Source of the DNA: Flagellimonas_A sp039592695
GTDB lineage: Bacteria; Bacteroidota; Bacteroidia; Flavobacteriales; Flavobacteriaceae
Length of the DNA: 64,000 nt
Assembly (NCBI RefSeq): GCF_039592695.1
Contig: NZ_JBBUTK010000002.1
Location: 1-64,000, forward strand
Direction: 5' to 3'
Shown here: positions 34,027-43,700 of the stretch, piece after piece
Layout: every line of letters begins with the position of its first letter
How positions within the stretch are numbered: position 1 is the first letter of the stretch
Notes under the pieces: model-generated
Database searches by the model: none
What the model was told of the DNA's origin: nothing
The model's input: the letters and a program-made list of their open reading frames with translations, nothing else
Made by a program: the position numbers and the translations under genes

Positions 34027-34134
34027 GGTTATAGCAGCTTTAGGCTCTGGGTGACTTTGGGGAATCATCCCAGACATTTTTCTTCGTTAGCTTTTTTCAC
34101 TGCCCGTCTCGCGAGCTTTTTCCATACAGTATTC

Positions 34135-34157
34135 CAATAACAAATATGCTGTTATTG
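34135..34157. promoter_or_regulatory. Inverted repeat upstream of the adhesin operon
   Basis: CAATAACA (34135-34142), 7-base spacer AATATGC, TGTTATTG (34150-34157). It lies about 110 bp upstream of the first adhesin gene in the 363-bp region shared with glnS, where a regulator could act. No protein partner can be named. The rest of 34027-34263 shows nothing else I can support. Confidence 0.35.
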
Positions 34158-34263
34158 TCGCCGATACCGAATTTATTGTTGTGCGGCCCGATAAATCTGT
34201 TGTGAAACGCGCTTATTTGTATGAAGAAGCACTTCAAAACCCCTTAAAACCACCCTTTTTTGC

Positions 34264-34361
34264 TACTTTTGTGGCTTATTCGTGAGGCCCAAATTTCAAA
34301 ATCTGTTGAAGCAGAACATTGAAATTTGACGGCCGAACGAACCCCGACTTATCGTCGGGGT
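34264..34361 (+). promoter_or_regulatory. glnS promoter -7 box and structured leader
   Basis: TACTTTTG (34264-34271) matches the TAnnTTTG box. The presumed leader then contains AAATTTCAA (34291-34299) pairing with TTGAAATTT (34319-34327), followed by CCCCGAC-TTATC-GTCGGGG (34342-34360) and TCTTTGG. The second hairpin is terminator-like, but its U tract is poor. It ends 29 bp before the glnS ATG. It could be an attenuator, a short stable RNA or simply a stabilising leader. Confidence 0.4.
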
Positions 34362-34389
34362 CTTTGGTTAATATGATTCGTTTTAATGC

Positions 34390-36075
34390 ATGGACACAGC
34401 TGAAAAATCATTGAATTTCATAGAGCACATCATTGAAGATGACCTTAGGGAGGGCTATTCCGAAGACGATTTACGTTTTCGGTTTCCACCCGAACCGAAC
34501 GGATATCTGCATGTGGGGCATGCAAGCTCTATTTGCCTGAATTTCGGCCTTGGACTACGTTATGGAGCGCCCGTAAACCTTCGGTTTGATGATACGAATC
34601 CCACCAAGGAAGAACAAGAATATGTAGATGCCATCAAACGGGATGTCGAATGGCTTGGCTTCCGTTGGGAAAACGAATGTTACGCCTCTGATTACTTTCA
34701 GCAGCTCTATGATTGGGCCGTGCAGTTGATCAAGGATGGAAAAGCCTATGTCGATAGCCAAACCTCAGAGGAAATGGCCGAACAAAAGGGCACACCCACA
34801 GAACCTGGGGTGGCCAGCCCCTATCGAGACCGTTCAGTTGAGGAGAATTTGAGATTGTTTGAAGACATGAAAAACGGTGATTTTGGGGAAGGCGAGCACG
34901 TCTTGCGTGCCAAAATCGATATGGCCTCGCCAAACATGTTGATGCGCGATCCTATTTTGTATAGGGTATTGCATAAAGCGCACCATCGGACAAATACCGA
35001 TTGGTGTATTTACCCGATGTACGATTGGGCGCACGGTCAGGGGGATTACATTGAACAGGTTTCACATTCACTCTGTACGTTGGAATTTTTGCCTCACCGT
35101 GAACTGTACGATTGGTGTTTAGACCAGTTGGTATCAGAAGATAAACTACGGCCAAAACAGCGCGAATTTGCCCGTAGAAACCTTAGCCACACCGTGGTGA
35201 GTAAGCGGAAACTATTGAAATTGGTTGAGGAGGGAGTGGTTTCAGGTTGGGATGATCCCCGCATGCCCACCATCTCTGGAATGCGCCGAAGGGGGTATAC
35301 CCCAGAAGCCATCCGCAACTTTGCAGATACTATTGGCATTGCCAAGCGAGAGAATGTGGTGGATGTCTCGTTGTTGGAATTTCACGTCCGCGACCATTTG
35401 AACAAAATTGCACCCAGGGTAATGGCTGTGTTGGATCCGTTGAAAGTGGTCATTACCAATTATCCAGAAGGCGAGGAAGAATGGCTGGAGGCAGAGAACA
35501 ACCCTGAAGATGAATCAGCAGGCTTCAGAAAAGTGCCATTTTCCCGTGAAATCTACATTGAAAAAGATGATTTTCGCGAAGAGGCCAACCGTAAGTTTTT
35601 CCGTTTGAAATTGGGTGGGGAAGTGCGATTAAAGAACGGATACATCATCAAAGCAGAAAGCTGTACCAAAGATGAAGAAGGAAACATCATTGAGGTTCAA
35701 TGCACCTATGACCCCATGAGTAAAAGCGGCAGCGGTACCGAAGAAAGCCTTCGCAAGGTAAAGGGCACACTGCACTGGGTTTCTGTAAAGCACGCGATTG
35801 CCACTGAGGTACGCATGTATGACCGTTTGTTCAATGACCCGACACCAGATGCGCATAAAGACAAGGATTTTATGGAGTTTGTGAACCCTGATTCGCTGAA
35901 CAAGGTCACGGGATATTTAGAACCCAGTCTAAAAGACGCTGTAATCGGTGATCGGGTTCAGTTTCAGCGACTGGGGTATTTCAATGTGGACACCGATTCA
36001 ACTTCTGACAATTTGGTATTCAATCGTACCGTTCCCCTTCGGGATACTTGGGCCAAGTTGGAGCAAAAAAATTAG
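34390..36075 (+). CDS. glnS: Glutaminyl-tRNA synthetase
   Basis: A 561-residue class I aminoacyl-tRNA synthetase. FPPEPNGYLHVGHASS near residue 32 contains the HIGH motif (HVGH). A GlnRS-specific CIYPMYDWAHGQGDYIE follows, and VVSKRK (near 270) is the KMSKS equivalent. The C-terminal ~200 residues are the paired beta-barrel anticodon-binding domains. It charges tRNA-Gln directly, so this organism need not rely only on the GatCAB route. The length is normal. It stands alone on the plus strand, with a structured leader and a dispersed repeat after it. Confidence 0.97.
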   Translation: MDTAEKSLNFIEHIIEDDLREGYSEDDLRFRFPPEPNGYLHVGHASSICLNFGLGLRYGAPVNLRFDDTNPTKEEQEYVDAIKRDVEWLGFRWENECYASDYFQQLYDWAVQLIKDGKAYVDSQTSEEMAEQKGTPTEPGVASPYRDRSVEENLRLFEDMKNGDFGEGEHVLRAKIDMASPNMLMRDPILYRVLHKAHHRTNTDWCIYPMYDWAHGQGDYIEQVSHSLCTLEFLPHRELYDWCLDQLVSEDKLRPKQREFARRNLSHTVVSKRKLLKLVEEGVVSGWDDPRMPTISGMRRRGYTPEAIRNFADTIGIAKRENVVDVSLLEFHVRDHLNKIAPRVMAVLDPLKVVITNYPEGEEEWLEAENNPEDESAGFRKVPFSREIYIEKDDFREEANRKFFRLKLGGEVRLKNGYIIKAESCTKDEEGNIIEVQCTYDPMSKSGSGTEESLRKVKGTLHWVSVKHAIATEVRMYDRLFNDPTPDAHKDKDFMEFVNPDSLNKVTGYLEPSLKDAVIGDRVQFQRLGYFNVDTDSTSDNLVFNRTVPLRDTWAKLEQKN

Positions 36076-36078
36076 TTT

Positions 36079-36103
36079 GTCATCCTGAGCGCAGCCGAAG
36101 GGT
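36079..36103 (+). repeat. Dispersed intergenic repeat (CCTGAGCGCAG type)
   Basis: TGTCATCCTGAGCGCAGCCGAAGGG right after glnS. A diverged second copy, with TCACCCTGAGCGCAGTCGAAGC, is at 44739-44760. Short repeats of this type are frequent between genes in Flavobacteriaceae chromosomes. Confidence 0.6.
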
Positions 36104-36256
36104 TGTATTGTAAGATGCTTAAACAAGCTCAACATGGCCAGAAAGACTCAAAATATATTAATCGGTATTTTTTTAAGCCCTTAATTTAAACCCAATAGTT
36201 AAGCAATACTGCATCAAGAGAGATGTTGAAAACAGTTTTTAGAACGCTTCAAAACA

Positions 36257-36284
36257 AAAATCCCCCCATTAGTTGGGGGATTTT
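36257..36284. terminator. Bidirectional terminator between glnS and the SPFH gene
   Basis: AAAATCCCCC (36257-36266), loop, GGGGGATTTT (36275-36284). It lies between convergent genes and carries a T run on either strand. Confidence 0.8.
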
Positions 36285-36306
36285 GCGTTAAAGTTGAAAT
36301 GATTTC

Positions 36307-37239
36307 TCAGCTTTCATTGCCTTTCTTCGGGTTGGTCTTTTTCATCTGCTCGCCAATCATGTTGCTTGCCGTGAACGAAGCGACCATATCGTTGAGCATG
36401 TCACTACCTGCCTGTGGCGAGTTGGGCAACAGAATCAGATTGGTATTGGTTTCCTCCCCAATGGATTGCAATGTGTCATAATGCTGGGTAACAACAATCA
36501 GTGCAGAAGCCTCTTGTGAATTGATGCCCACTTTGTTCAGCACCTCTACGGACTCTTCCAATCCGCGGGCGATTTCACGTCGCTGGTCGGCAATACCCTG
36601 GCCCTGCAACCGCTTGCTTTCAGCTTCGGCCTTGGCTTTTTCTACAATGAGTATGCGGGCGGCATCCCCTTCAAATTGGGCAGCAATCTTTTCACGCTCC
36701 GAGGCGTTGATACGGTTCATGGCCGCCTTTACCTGTGCATCAGGGTCAATGTCGGTGACGAGCGTTTTGATGATGTCGTATCCGTAATCGGACATATATT
36801 CTTGCAGTTCGCGTTTTACAGCAATGGCGATATCATCCTTTTTGACAAACACATCGTCCAATTTCATTTTGGGCACTTCGGCACGAACGACATCAAAGAC
36901 GAAAGATGTGATTTGGTCATGCGGATACTCCAATTTATAAAAGGCATCGTACACTTTTTCTCGAATCACCACAAATTGTACAGATACTTTGAGCTTTACA
37001 AAGACATCGTCCAACGTTTTGGTCTCGATGATGACATCCAATTGCTGAATTTTTAGTGTCAGCCTGCCTGCAATACGGTCTACCAACGGGATTTTCATCT
37101 GCAGTCCCGAATTACGAATGCTCTGAAAACGACCAAATCGTTCAACAACAACGGCAGTTTGTTGTTTGACAATAAAAAAGGAGGCGAACAGAATGATCAG
37201 CCCAAAAAAGAGTACTGGAATCAACAAAAAATTGCCCAT
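36307..37239 (-). CDS. SPFH/band 7 (stomatin-like) membrane protein
   Basis: A 310-residue protein with one N-terminal membrane segment (LLIPVLFFGLIILFASFFIV). An SPFH domain begins QTAVVVERFGRFQSIRNSGLQMKIPLVDRIAGRLTL-like. Later come the stomatin signature LVTDIDPDAQVKAAMNRINASEREK and an alanine/glutamate-rich helix (AARILIVEKAKAEAESKRLQGQG). These proteins form large membrane-bound rings and act with proteases or in membrane organisation. No partner NfeD-type gene is adjacent here. The C-terminal tail is polar and lysine-rich. Confidence 0.92.
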   Translation of the reverse strand: MGNFLLIPVLFFGLIILFASFFIVKQQTAVVVERFGRFQSIRNSGLQMKIPLVDRIAGRLTLKIQQLDVIIETKTLDDVFVKLKVSVQFVVIREKVYDAFYKLEYPHDQITSFVFDVVRAEVPKMKLDDVFVKKDDIAIAVKRELQEYMSDYGYDIIKTLVTDIDPDAQVKAAMNRINASEREKIAAQFEGDAARILIVEKAKAEAESKRLQGQGIADQRREIARGLEESVEVLNKVGINSQEASALIVVTQHYDTLQSIGEETNTNLILLPNSPQAGSDMLNDMVASFTASNMIGEQMKKTNPKKGNES

Positions 37240-37381
37240 AGCGATAGTGTTTTAGATGGAAACAGGAAAATACAAAAGTCTTGGATAAGATTAGTGCAGA
37301 AAACGAGAGATTTGTTACAAAACCTTAATTATTGTAACAAAAAAAGTTTCTTATAGTCTTATCTACAAACCAAATAATAAT

Positions 37382-37816
37382 ATGTCATCTAAATTCAACC
37401 AACTGAACAATCCCCAAGTAAATATCAAAACAAAGCTTGCCATGTATTGGACCTCACGGATGTTTCTCTATATCTACGCTGACTACTTTGGTCTGATGGT
37501 CCCCGGACATCTTGAGCGCATGATAGCGGTTGAAACTCCCGTGGGGCCAACCACACCGGGATTGCTCATTGTGTTTTCGGTATTGCTCATCATTCCAGCT
37601 TTGATGATTCTGGGTTCGGTAGTGTTGAAGCCGTCCATCAACAAATGGCTGAATATTGTGGTCGGTATATTTTATGCGATTATTTCCATTTTGATGATTG
37701 TTGGCGACATCAACAATGAATGGATGGCTTACTTTGTGTTGTACCAATTTGTTGAATTGGGGGTTTTTGCTTTGATTGTGGTGACCGCATGGAAGTGGCC
37801 AAAGGAGGTTCGCTGA
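37382..37816 (+). CDS. Small four-helix membrane protein (DUF6326-like)
   Basis: A 144-residue inner-membrane protein with about four hydrophobic helices (near 20-40, 57-80, 88-108, 116-138). Distinguishing stretches are KLAMYWTSRMFLYIYADYF and the loop PGHLERMIAVETPVGPTTPG before TM2. It resembles proteins annotated DUF6326; no function is known. It is divergent from the SPFH gene across 142 bp and convergent with gltX, leaving only 11 bp. Confidence 0.7.
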   Translation: MSSKFNQLNNPQVNIKTKLAMYWTSRMFLYIYADYFGLMVPGHLERMIAVETPVGPTTPGLLIVFSVLLIIPALMILGSVVLKPSINKWLNIVVGIFYAIISILMIVGDINNEWMAYFVLYQFVELGVFALIVVTAWKWPKEVR

Positions 37817-37827
37817 TTTTTGATAAA

Positions 37828-39333
37828 TCAAGATAGTTTGTCCAAGGCGGTATCAATCCGCTGTAAATACTCCTCTTTGCCTAACAGTGCCATAATATCA
37901 AACAGATGCGGGCCTTTCATATCACCCACGATGACCAAGCGGAGTGGCGGCATGATTTTGCCGAAAGAAAGTTCCTTTTCGGCAATCCATTCCTTGACTT
38001 TGGCCTCAAGAGTAGTCGATGAAAATTCATCAATACCGTTCAGTACATCTGCTACTTGCTGCATGATGATAGGAGTGTCTTCCTTCCACTGTTTTTTGAC
38101 CGCTTTTTCATTGTATTCGGTGGGGGCTACGAAGAAGTAATCGCCCAGCTCCCAAAAGTCATGTACAAAATCCGCTCGTTCTTTAACCAAGGAAACAACT
38201 TTTTCAACATAATCGTTTTCAAAAGAGGTTTCGACTGCGCTCAACCTGACATCCTCTTTAAACAAATTAGTCAACTCCCGATCAGATTTGCGCTGCAGCC
38301 ACTGATGGTTATACCATTTGGTCTTTTCAGGGTCAAATCGGGCACCTGATTTGTTGACGCGCTCCAATGAAAACGTTTCTACCAGCTCTTCCAAAGAGAA
38401 AATTTCCTGTTCCGTACCGGGATTCCACCCCAAAAAGGCCAAAAAGTTAACCACAGCCTCTGGAAAATAACCTGCTTCCCGATACCCGATGGATTCCTCC
38501 CAATTCAGAGGAAATATGGGAAAACCACCCTTTTCGCCATCCCGCTTGCTCAATTTTCCTTTTCCTGTCGGTTTGAGAATCAAAGGCAAATGCGCAAAAA
38601 CGGGTTTCTCCCACCCAAAGGCTTCGTACAACAAATTGTGGAGGGCTAAAGAAGGCAACCATTCTTCCCCGCGGATGACGTGGGTGATCTCCATCAAATG
38701 GTCATCCACGATATTGGCCAAATGGTAGGTGGGCATCCCATCACTTTTGAACAAAATTTTATCATCCAAAATGTTGGTGTCGATTTTAATTTCACGGCGT
38801 ACGACATCATGAAGCATTAATTCTCGGTCTTGTGGTGACTTAAATCGAATGACGTAGTCTTCGCCTGCATCCATTTTGGCTTTTACTTCTTCCTTTGAAA
38901 GCGATAGTGAATTGGTCAATTTCAATCGATTGTGCCAATTGTAGATAAACGTCTTGCCCCTGGCTTCATGGTCCTTTCGGTGATGTTCCAAGGCTTCAGG
39001 GGCATCAAAGGCGTAGTAGGCATGTCCAGAGATGATCAATTCTTGGGCATATTGATGATAGAGATGTTTGCGCTCGCTTTGGCGGTAGGGGCCAAAGTCA
39101 CCTTCTGCGTCTGGCCCTTCATCATAAGGGATGTTACACCACTCCAATGCTTCTTTGATATAGGCTTCGGCACCTTCTACATAGCGGTTTTGGTCGGTAT
39201 CTTCAATGCGCAGCACAAAAGTACCACCATGCTTTTTGGCAAAAAGGTAATTGAAAAGCGCAGTGCGTACACCGCCGATATGCAATGGCCCGGTCGGACT
39301 GGGGGCAAAGCGAACCCTGACGTTTTTACTCAT
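37828..39333 (-). CDS. gltX: Glutamyl-tRNA synthetase
   Basis: A 501-residue class I synthetase. RFAPSPTGPLHIGGVRTAL (residues 8-26) contains the HIGH motif (HIGG). VIRGEEWLPSLALH and KGKLSKRDGEKGGFP (near 260) provide the KMSKS equivalent (KLSKR). The C-terminal anticodon-binding domain is all helical. It is the discriminating or non-discriminating GluRS; the presence of glnS in the same window makes the discriminating form more likely. A -7 box TATCTTTG is on the minus strand at 39351-39358, 18 bases before the start. Confidence 0.97.
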   Translation of the reverse strand: MSKNVRVRFAPSPTGPLHIGGVRTALFNYLFAKKHGGTFVLRIEDTDQNRYVEGAEAYIKEALEWCNIPYDEGPDAEGDFGPYRQSERKHLYHQYAQELIISGHAYYAFDAPEALEHHRKDHEARGKTFIYNWHNRLKLTNSLSLSKEEVKAKMDAGEDYVIRFKSPQDRELMLHDVVRREIKIDTNILDDKILFKSDGMPTYHLANIVDDHLMEITHVIRGEEWLPSLALHNLLYEAFGWEKPVFAHLPLILKPTGKGKLSKRDGEKGGFPIFPLNWEESIGYREAGYFPEAVVNFLAFLGWNPGTEQEIFSLEELVETFSLERVNKSGARFDPEKTKWYNHQWLQRKSDRELTNLFKEDVRLSAVETSFENDYVEKVVSLVKERADFVHDFWELGDYFFVAPTEYNEKAVKKQWKEDTPIIMQQVADVLNGIDEFSSTTLEAKVKEWIAEKELSFGKIMPPLRLVIVGDMKGPHLFDIMALLGKEEYLQRIDTALDKLS

Positions 39334-39361
39334 GGTTAAAATTTGAAAGGCAAAGATACAA

Positions 39362-39390
39362 CACCCCCCTTACTCCCCCTCAAGGGGGAA
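39362..39390. repeat. Dispersed CCCCCT/AGGGGG hairpin repeat
   Basis: CCCCCCTTACTCCCCCTCAAGGGGGAA-type sequence with the stem CCCCCT-CA-AGGGGG. Related versions are at 44680-44706 and 55539-55562. It lies between gltX and the small membrane gene. Confidence 0.6.
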
Positions 39391-39405
39391 TGGCTTCTGA
39401 GGATT

Positions 39406-39651
39406 TTAATTAAATATCGCAACTATAAGCCTTCTGAAAAACTCTATAAATCCATAGAGAAAGATTAGGGCAAAAACGATAGTTCTCATATTATCTCTTA
39501 AATTTTCAACGAGAGAACCACTCAACCAAGGTTTCTTTCTCTCTTGTTTATGATTCCAATATCCTAACCAGACACCAAACGCACCCCATATCATAAAAAT
39601 GACAAGCCATTTCGGATCATCCCAAGACCATTCGGTCAAAAATTCAATCAT
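39406..39651 (-). CDS. Small membrane protein of unknown function
   Basis: An 81-residue protein with two hydrophobic segments, at about 17-31 (WLVIFMIWGAFGVWLGY) and 56-75 (RTIVFALIFLYGFIEFFRRL). The connecting loop is basic (NHKQERKKPWL). I do not recognise a family. It is 9 bp after the alkane-hydroxylase-like gene on the same strand, so it is probably cotranscribed, but a functional link is not established. Confidence 0.65.
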   Translation of the reverse strand: MIEFLTEWSWDDPKWLVIFMIWGAFGVWLGYWNHKQERKKPWLSGSLVENLRDNMRTIVFALIFLYGFIEFFRRLIVAIFN

Positions 39652-39660
39652 AAAGAGAAA

Positions 39661-40734
39661 TTAAGCTCCAATAAGATTTGGCAAAATCGGCTTCATATCA
39701 TCGGGCACCCTTGGGTTCATAATCGCAAACCATAATGGAGGAACCAAAGAAAGTATCATACTCGTCGGATAACCATAGGGCATTTGGGGCGAGATATCGT
39801 GATAGTCCAACACCTGATATTTTTTAGCGGATTTGTAGTGATGATCGCTGTGACGGGTGAGTTCATAAAGCACAATGCGACCGATAACATGGTTGCTGTT
39901 CCACGAATGGCACTCGCGAACACGTTCGTAACGCCCCGAAGGCAGCTTTTTGCGCATGAGCCCGTAATGTTCGATATAGTTGACGGTTTCCAGCAAGAGA
40001 AAGCCGACCACCCCAGCACCAAGGGCAAACCATAAGGCGGTCAATCCAAAAACAGAAAAGACTAGCGCCAAATAGCCAAATTGAAAGATGAGGTACCAGA
40101 ACATATCGTTGTTTACCGAGAAAAAACCTTGATTCTCCTTTGCCAAGAGCTTTTTCTGAATGGCCCAAGCGTTGCGGTACTGTCGCATCACCGAAGTGAA
40201 CCAAAACGAATATACCGATTGGTTGTATTTGGCGGTGGCTGGGTCTTCGGCGGTGGCGGCATGGGCATGGTGCCCAAAATTGTGTTCGATATAGAAGTGC
40301 ATATAGAAAGAGGGCAGCAGCAACGCCTTGCCCAAAAAGCGCTCTAAAGTTTGTTGACGATGGCCGAGTTCATGCCCGACATTGATTCCATTAACGCCCA
40401 ATACGATTCCCAGTGATAGGCAGAGTCCGATAAGTTCATACGTTTCGTAGCTGTGCGCAGTGACATCCCAAAGCAGATACCCAATACATCCGTAGACAAT
40501 GGGAAGATTAAGATAGAGCATCCAATCAAAAAAGCGGCTCCGTTGTTTTTGCTCCCGTTCCCCAGCTTCGAGATTGCTCGAATCCTGCGGAAGCAATACT
40601 TCCAGCAAAGGAATCATTCCGAAGGCATAGATAACGGTGAAATAACTCCATCCCCCCTTGAAATAGATGCTGACCAACGCTGAAAGGGGTATGGTCAGCG
40701 CGGCGAGATATTTTAAATCTTTGAAATGACTCAT
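39661..40734 (-). CDS. AlkB-type membrane alkane 1-monooxygenase
   Basis: A 357-residue integral-membrane di-iron hydroxylase. Eight conserved histidines are distributed in the AlkB pattern: HELGHR (near 121), EHNFGHHAHA (near 150) and LTRHSDHHYKS (near 305). The HYG segment EHYGLMRKKLPSGRYERV is typical of AlkB. Several membrane helices lie before and between these. It would hydroxylate terminal carbons of medium-chain alkanes using electrons from rubredoxin. No rubredoxin or rubredoxin reductase gene is adjacent. Length is slightly under the ~400 usual for characterised AlkB proteins. Confidence 0.9.
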   Translation of the reverse strand: MSHFKDLKYLAALTIPLSALVSIYFKGGWSYFTVIYAFGMIPLLEVLLPQDSSNLEAGEREQKQRSRFFDWMLYLNLPIVYGCIGYLLWDVTAHSYETYELIGLCLSLGIVLGVNGINVGHELGHRQQTLERFLGKALLLPSFYMHFYIEHNFGHHAHAATAEDPATAKYNQSVYSFWFTSVMRQYRNAWAIQKKLLAKENQGFFSVNNDMFWYLIFQFGYLALVFSVFGLTALWFALGAGVVGFLLLETVNYIEHYGLMRKKLPSGRYERVRECHSWNSNHVIGRIVLYELTRHSDHHYKSAKKYQVLDYHDISPQMPYGYPTSMILSLVPPLWFAIMNPRVPDDMKPILPNLIGA

Positions 40735-40799
40735 TTTAACACAACTTTTTCAGGGGAACCCCCATTGATAGGGTATATTGGTACTAAAGATAACCGATT

Positions 40800-43700
40800 T
40801 TGGGCAGTTACGACAAGATTCTCGATAAGCTGAACCAGTTCATCAGCAAGTATTACCGCAAGTTGTTGGTAAAGGGACTGCTATTGTTCTTCGCGTTCGG
40901 GCTGCTGTTTTTCATGGCGGCACTGGCATTGGAATATTTTCTGTGGATGGGCTCCACGGCCCGTTTGCTCTTGTTGGTTTTGGTCATCGCTTTTGAGGGA
41001 TGGTTGTTGTATCGTTTTATCCTCACGCCACTGTTTTACCTGTTTCGCATCAAAAGAGGCTTGACGAACAAGCAGGCGTCATTGCTCATCGGGAAGCATT
41101 TCTCGACAGTGGATGACAAACTATACAATCTGTTGGACTTGGCCGAGGATGATGCAAAATCCGAATTATTGCTGGCCAGCATCGAACAACGTTCCCAGCA
41201 ATTGGATGACGTTCCCTTTGTGCAAGCGGTTGATTTTAAGGAGAATTTGAAATACGCCAAATATGCGGTGGTTCCCTTTGTGGTGATTGCCCTGATTGCC
41301 CTTTCCGGGAATTTGCAGACCTTTTTCGGTTCTGCGGAACGGGTCGTCAACTATGATTTGGCCTACGAGCCGCCAGCCCCGTTTACCTTTCAGCTGTTGA
41401 CGGAAGATTTGACAGTGTTGGACAATCAGGCGTTGACACTTCGGGTCAATACACAGGGTAGGGTGCGCCCCGAAACTATTTCGGTGGTCATCAATGGCGA
41501 GCCCTTGTTGATGCAGGCAACGGCAAATGCTTTTGAGTACACTTTTGAGCCACCTGTCGACAATGCAGAATTTTATTTCACTGCCAATGGGTACGACTCC
41601 CGCATCTACAGTATGGGCAGCTTGGCAACACCGTCACTTGAGGATTTTATCATGACATTGGATTATCCCAATTACACGGAACGAAACACGGAAAACTTTA
41701 AGGGCACGGGCAATGCCGTGGTTCCCGAAGGCACACGGATCACTTGGAGCATCAAGGGAGATCACATCGGTCAAATCGATTTTCAGGGAAAAGACACTGT
41801 GCTTTCTTTCAAAAAGATGGAAGATAATTTTGAATTGAAGCAACGTCTTTTCAGAACCATGGAGTATGCCATTACAACCTCCAATCAAAATATAAAAGAC
41901 CATGAGCAGCTGAGTTATTCGATTGCCGTGGTTCGCGATGCGCACCCGTCCATAAAGGCCAATCAGGTGTTGGATTCGCTGAACCCAAACCTGAGTTACT
42001 ACACAGGGCAGGTGGCCGATGATTATCGAGTGAGCCAAGTTCGGTTGGTGTGGTATACGAAGGCCAATCCCAAGAACGAACAACGCCTTATACTTGAACG
42101 TCCGAACAGTAACGTGGCGCAGTTTTATTATACGTTCCCTTCGGGATTGGAATTAGAGGAAGGGCAAGATTATGAAATTTATTTTGAAGTGGTTGACAAT
42201 GACGCGATCAGGGGCGGCAAGGTGACGAAAAGCCAAGTATTTGCTTCCCGAATTATGGATGATAGTGAACTGAAAGACAGGGAGTTGGATTTTCAACAAT
42301 CTGTTTTGGACAAGTTTGGTAAATCTGTGGAAAAGCAAAAGGAGCAAGGCGAACAGTTGGAAAAAATCAACCAATTGCAGAAGCAGCAGAACAGCCTTGA
42401 TTTTCAGGATAAGGCCCAAATCAAGGATTTCATCCAAAAGCAACAACAGCAAGAAAATTTGATGCAAAAATTCACCCAAGAGCTGAAAGAAAGTTTGAAA
42501 GGCGAGCTGGATGATGAGCAGAAAAAGCTGTTGCAAGAACGATTGGAGCGGCAAGAATTGGAGGCTAAAAAGAACGCAAAGTTGTTGGAAGAGCTGAACA
42601 AAATCGCGGACAAGATTGATAAGGAGGAGCTTAAGAAAAAATTGGAAGAGCTGGGCAAGAGCCAAAGCAGCAGTGAACGGAATCTGGAACAACTGTTGGA
42701 GCTGACGAAACGGTACTACGTGACGGAGAAGGCATCCCAACTTGCAAAAAAATTGGAAGAGTTGGCCAATGACCAAGAGGTACTTTCCGAAATCAAATTG
42801 GGGCAAAACTATTCCGACAAGGAGCAGAAGAAGTTGAATGAAAAGTACGAAGGCATCGATTCAGAATTGGAAGAGCTCAAAAATGATAATGCAGGGCTAA
42901 AAAAACCGCTTGAATTGGACATTGATAAACAAAAGCAGGAAGGGGTCAAACAAGACCAAAAAGACGCCTTGGAAGAAATCAACAAACAGCAGGGTGAGGA
43001 GCAATCCTCCGAGTCAGATGGACAGGAGCAGAGCGTCAACAAAGCACAACAGAAACAGAAGTCCGCCGCACAAAAGATGCGTGAGATGAGCAATAGCTTA
43101 CAGCAAAGCTCCATGGGTGGCGGCGGTTCGACCATCACCGAAGACGCTGAGATGCTGCGCCAGATTTTGGATAATCTGGTGACCTTTTCCTTTAAGCAAG
43201 AAGCGTTGTTTGATAAGCTGCAAAGCTCGGACATCGACATCTCACAGTTTTCAAATACGGTTCGCAAGCAGAAAGAATTACGCGGACTTTTTGAGCATGT
43301 CGACGATAGTTTGTTCGCCTTGTCGTTGCGACAGGTAGAGATTGGTGAGTTTGTCAATGAACAGATTACAGAGGTCTATTACAACATCGACAAGTCATTG
43401 GAGAGTATCGCGGAGAACCAAATATACCAAGGCGCGTCTTACCAGCAATACGTGCTCAATGCCAGCAACAGCTTGGCCGACTTTCTGGCCAAGCTGTTGG
43501 ATAATATGCAACAGAGCATGCAGCCTGGTCAGGGCCAAGGTCAGGGCAATTCCGATTTTCAATTACCCGATATTATACAGGGTCAGGGCGAGCTGCAACA
43601 GAAAATGAACCAAATGGGCCAAAAAGGGGAAAAAGGCCAGCAGGGTAAAGAAGGCCAACAAGGCGAAAAAGGTCAGGATGGAAAACAGGGCCAAGAGGGC

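Noticed and set aside
34278..34389. T-box riboswitch in front of glnS
   Set aside because: No specifier loop or the conserved T-box antiterminator sequence; the region is too short.
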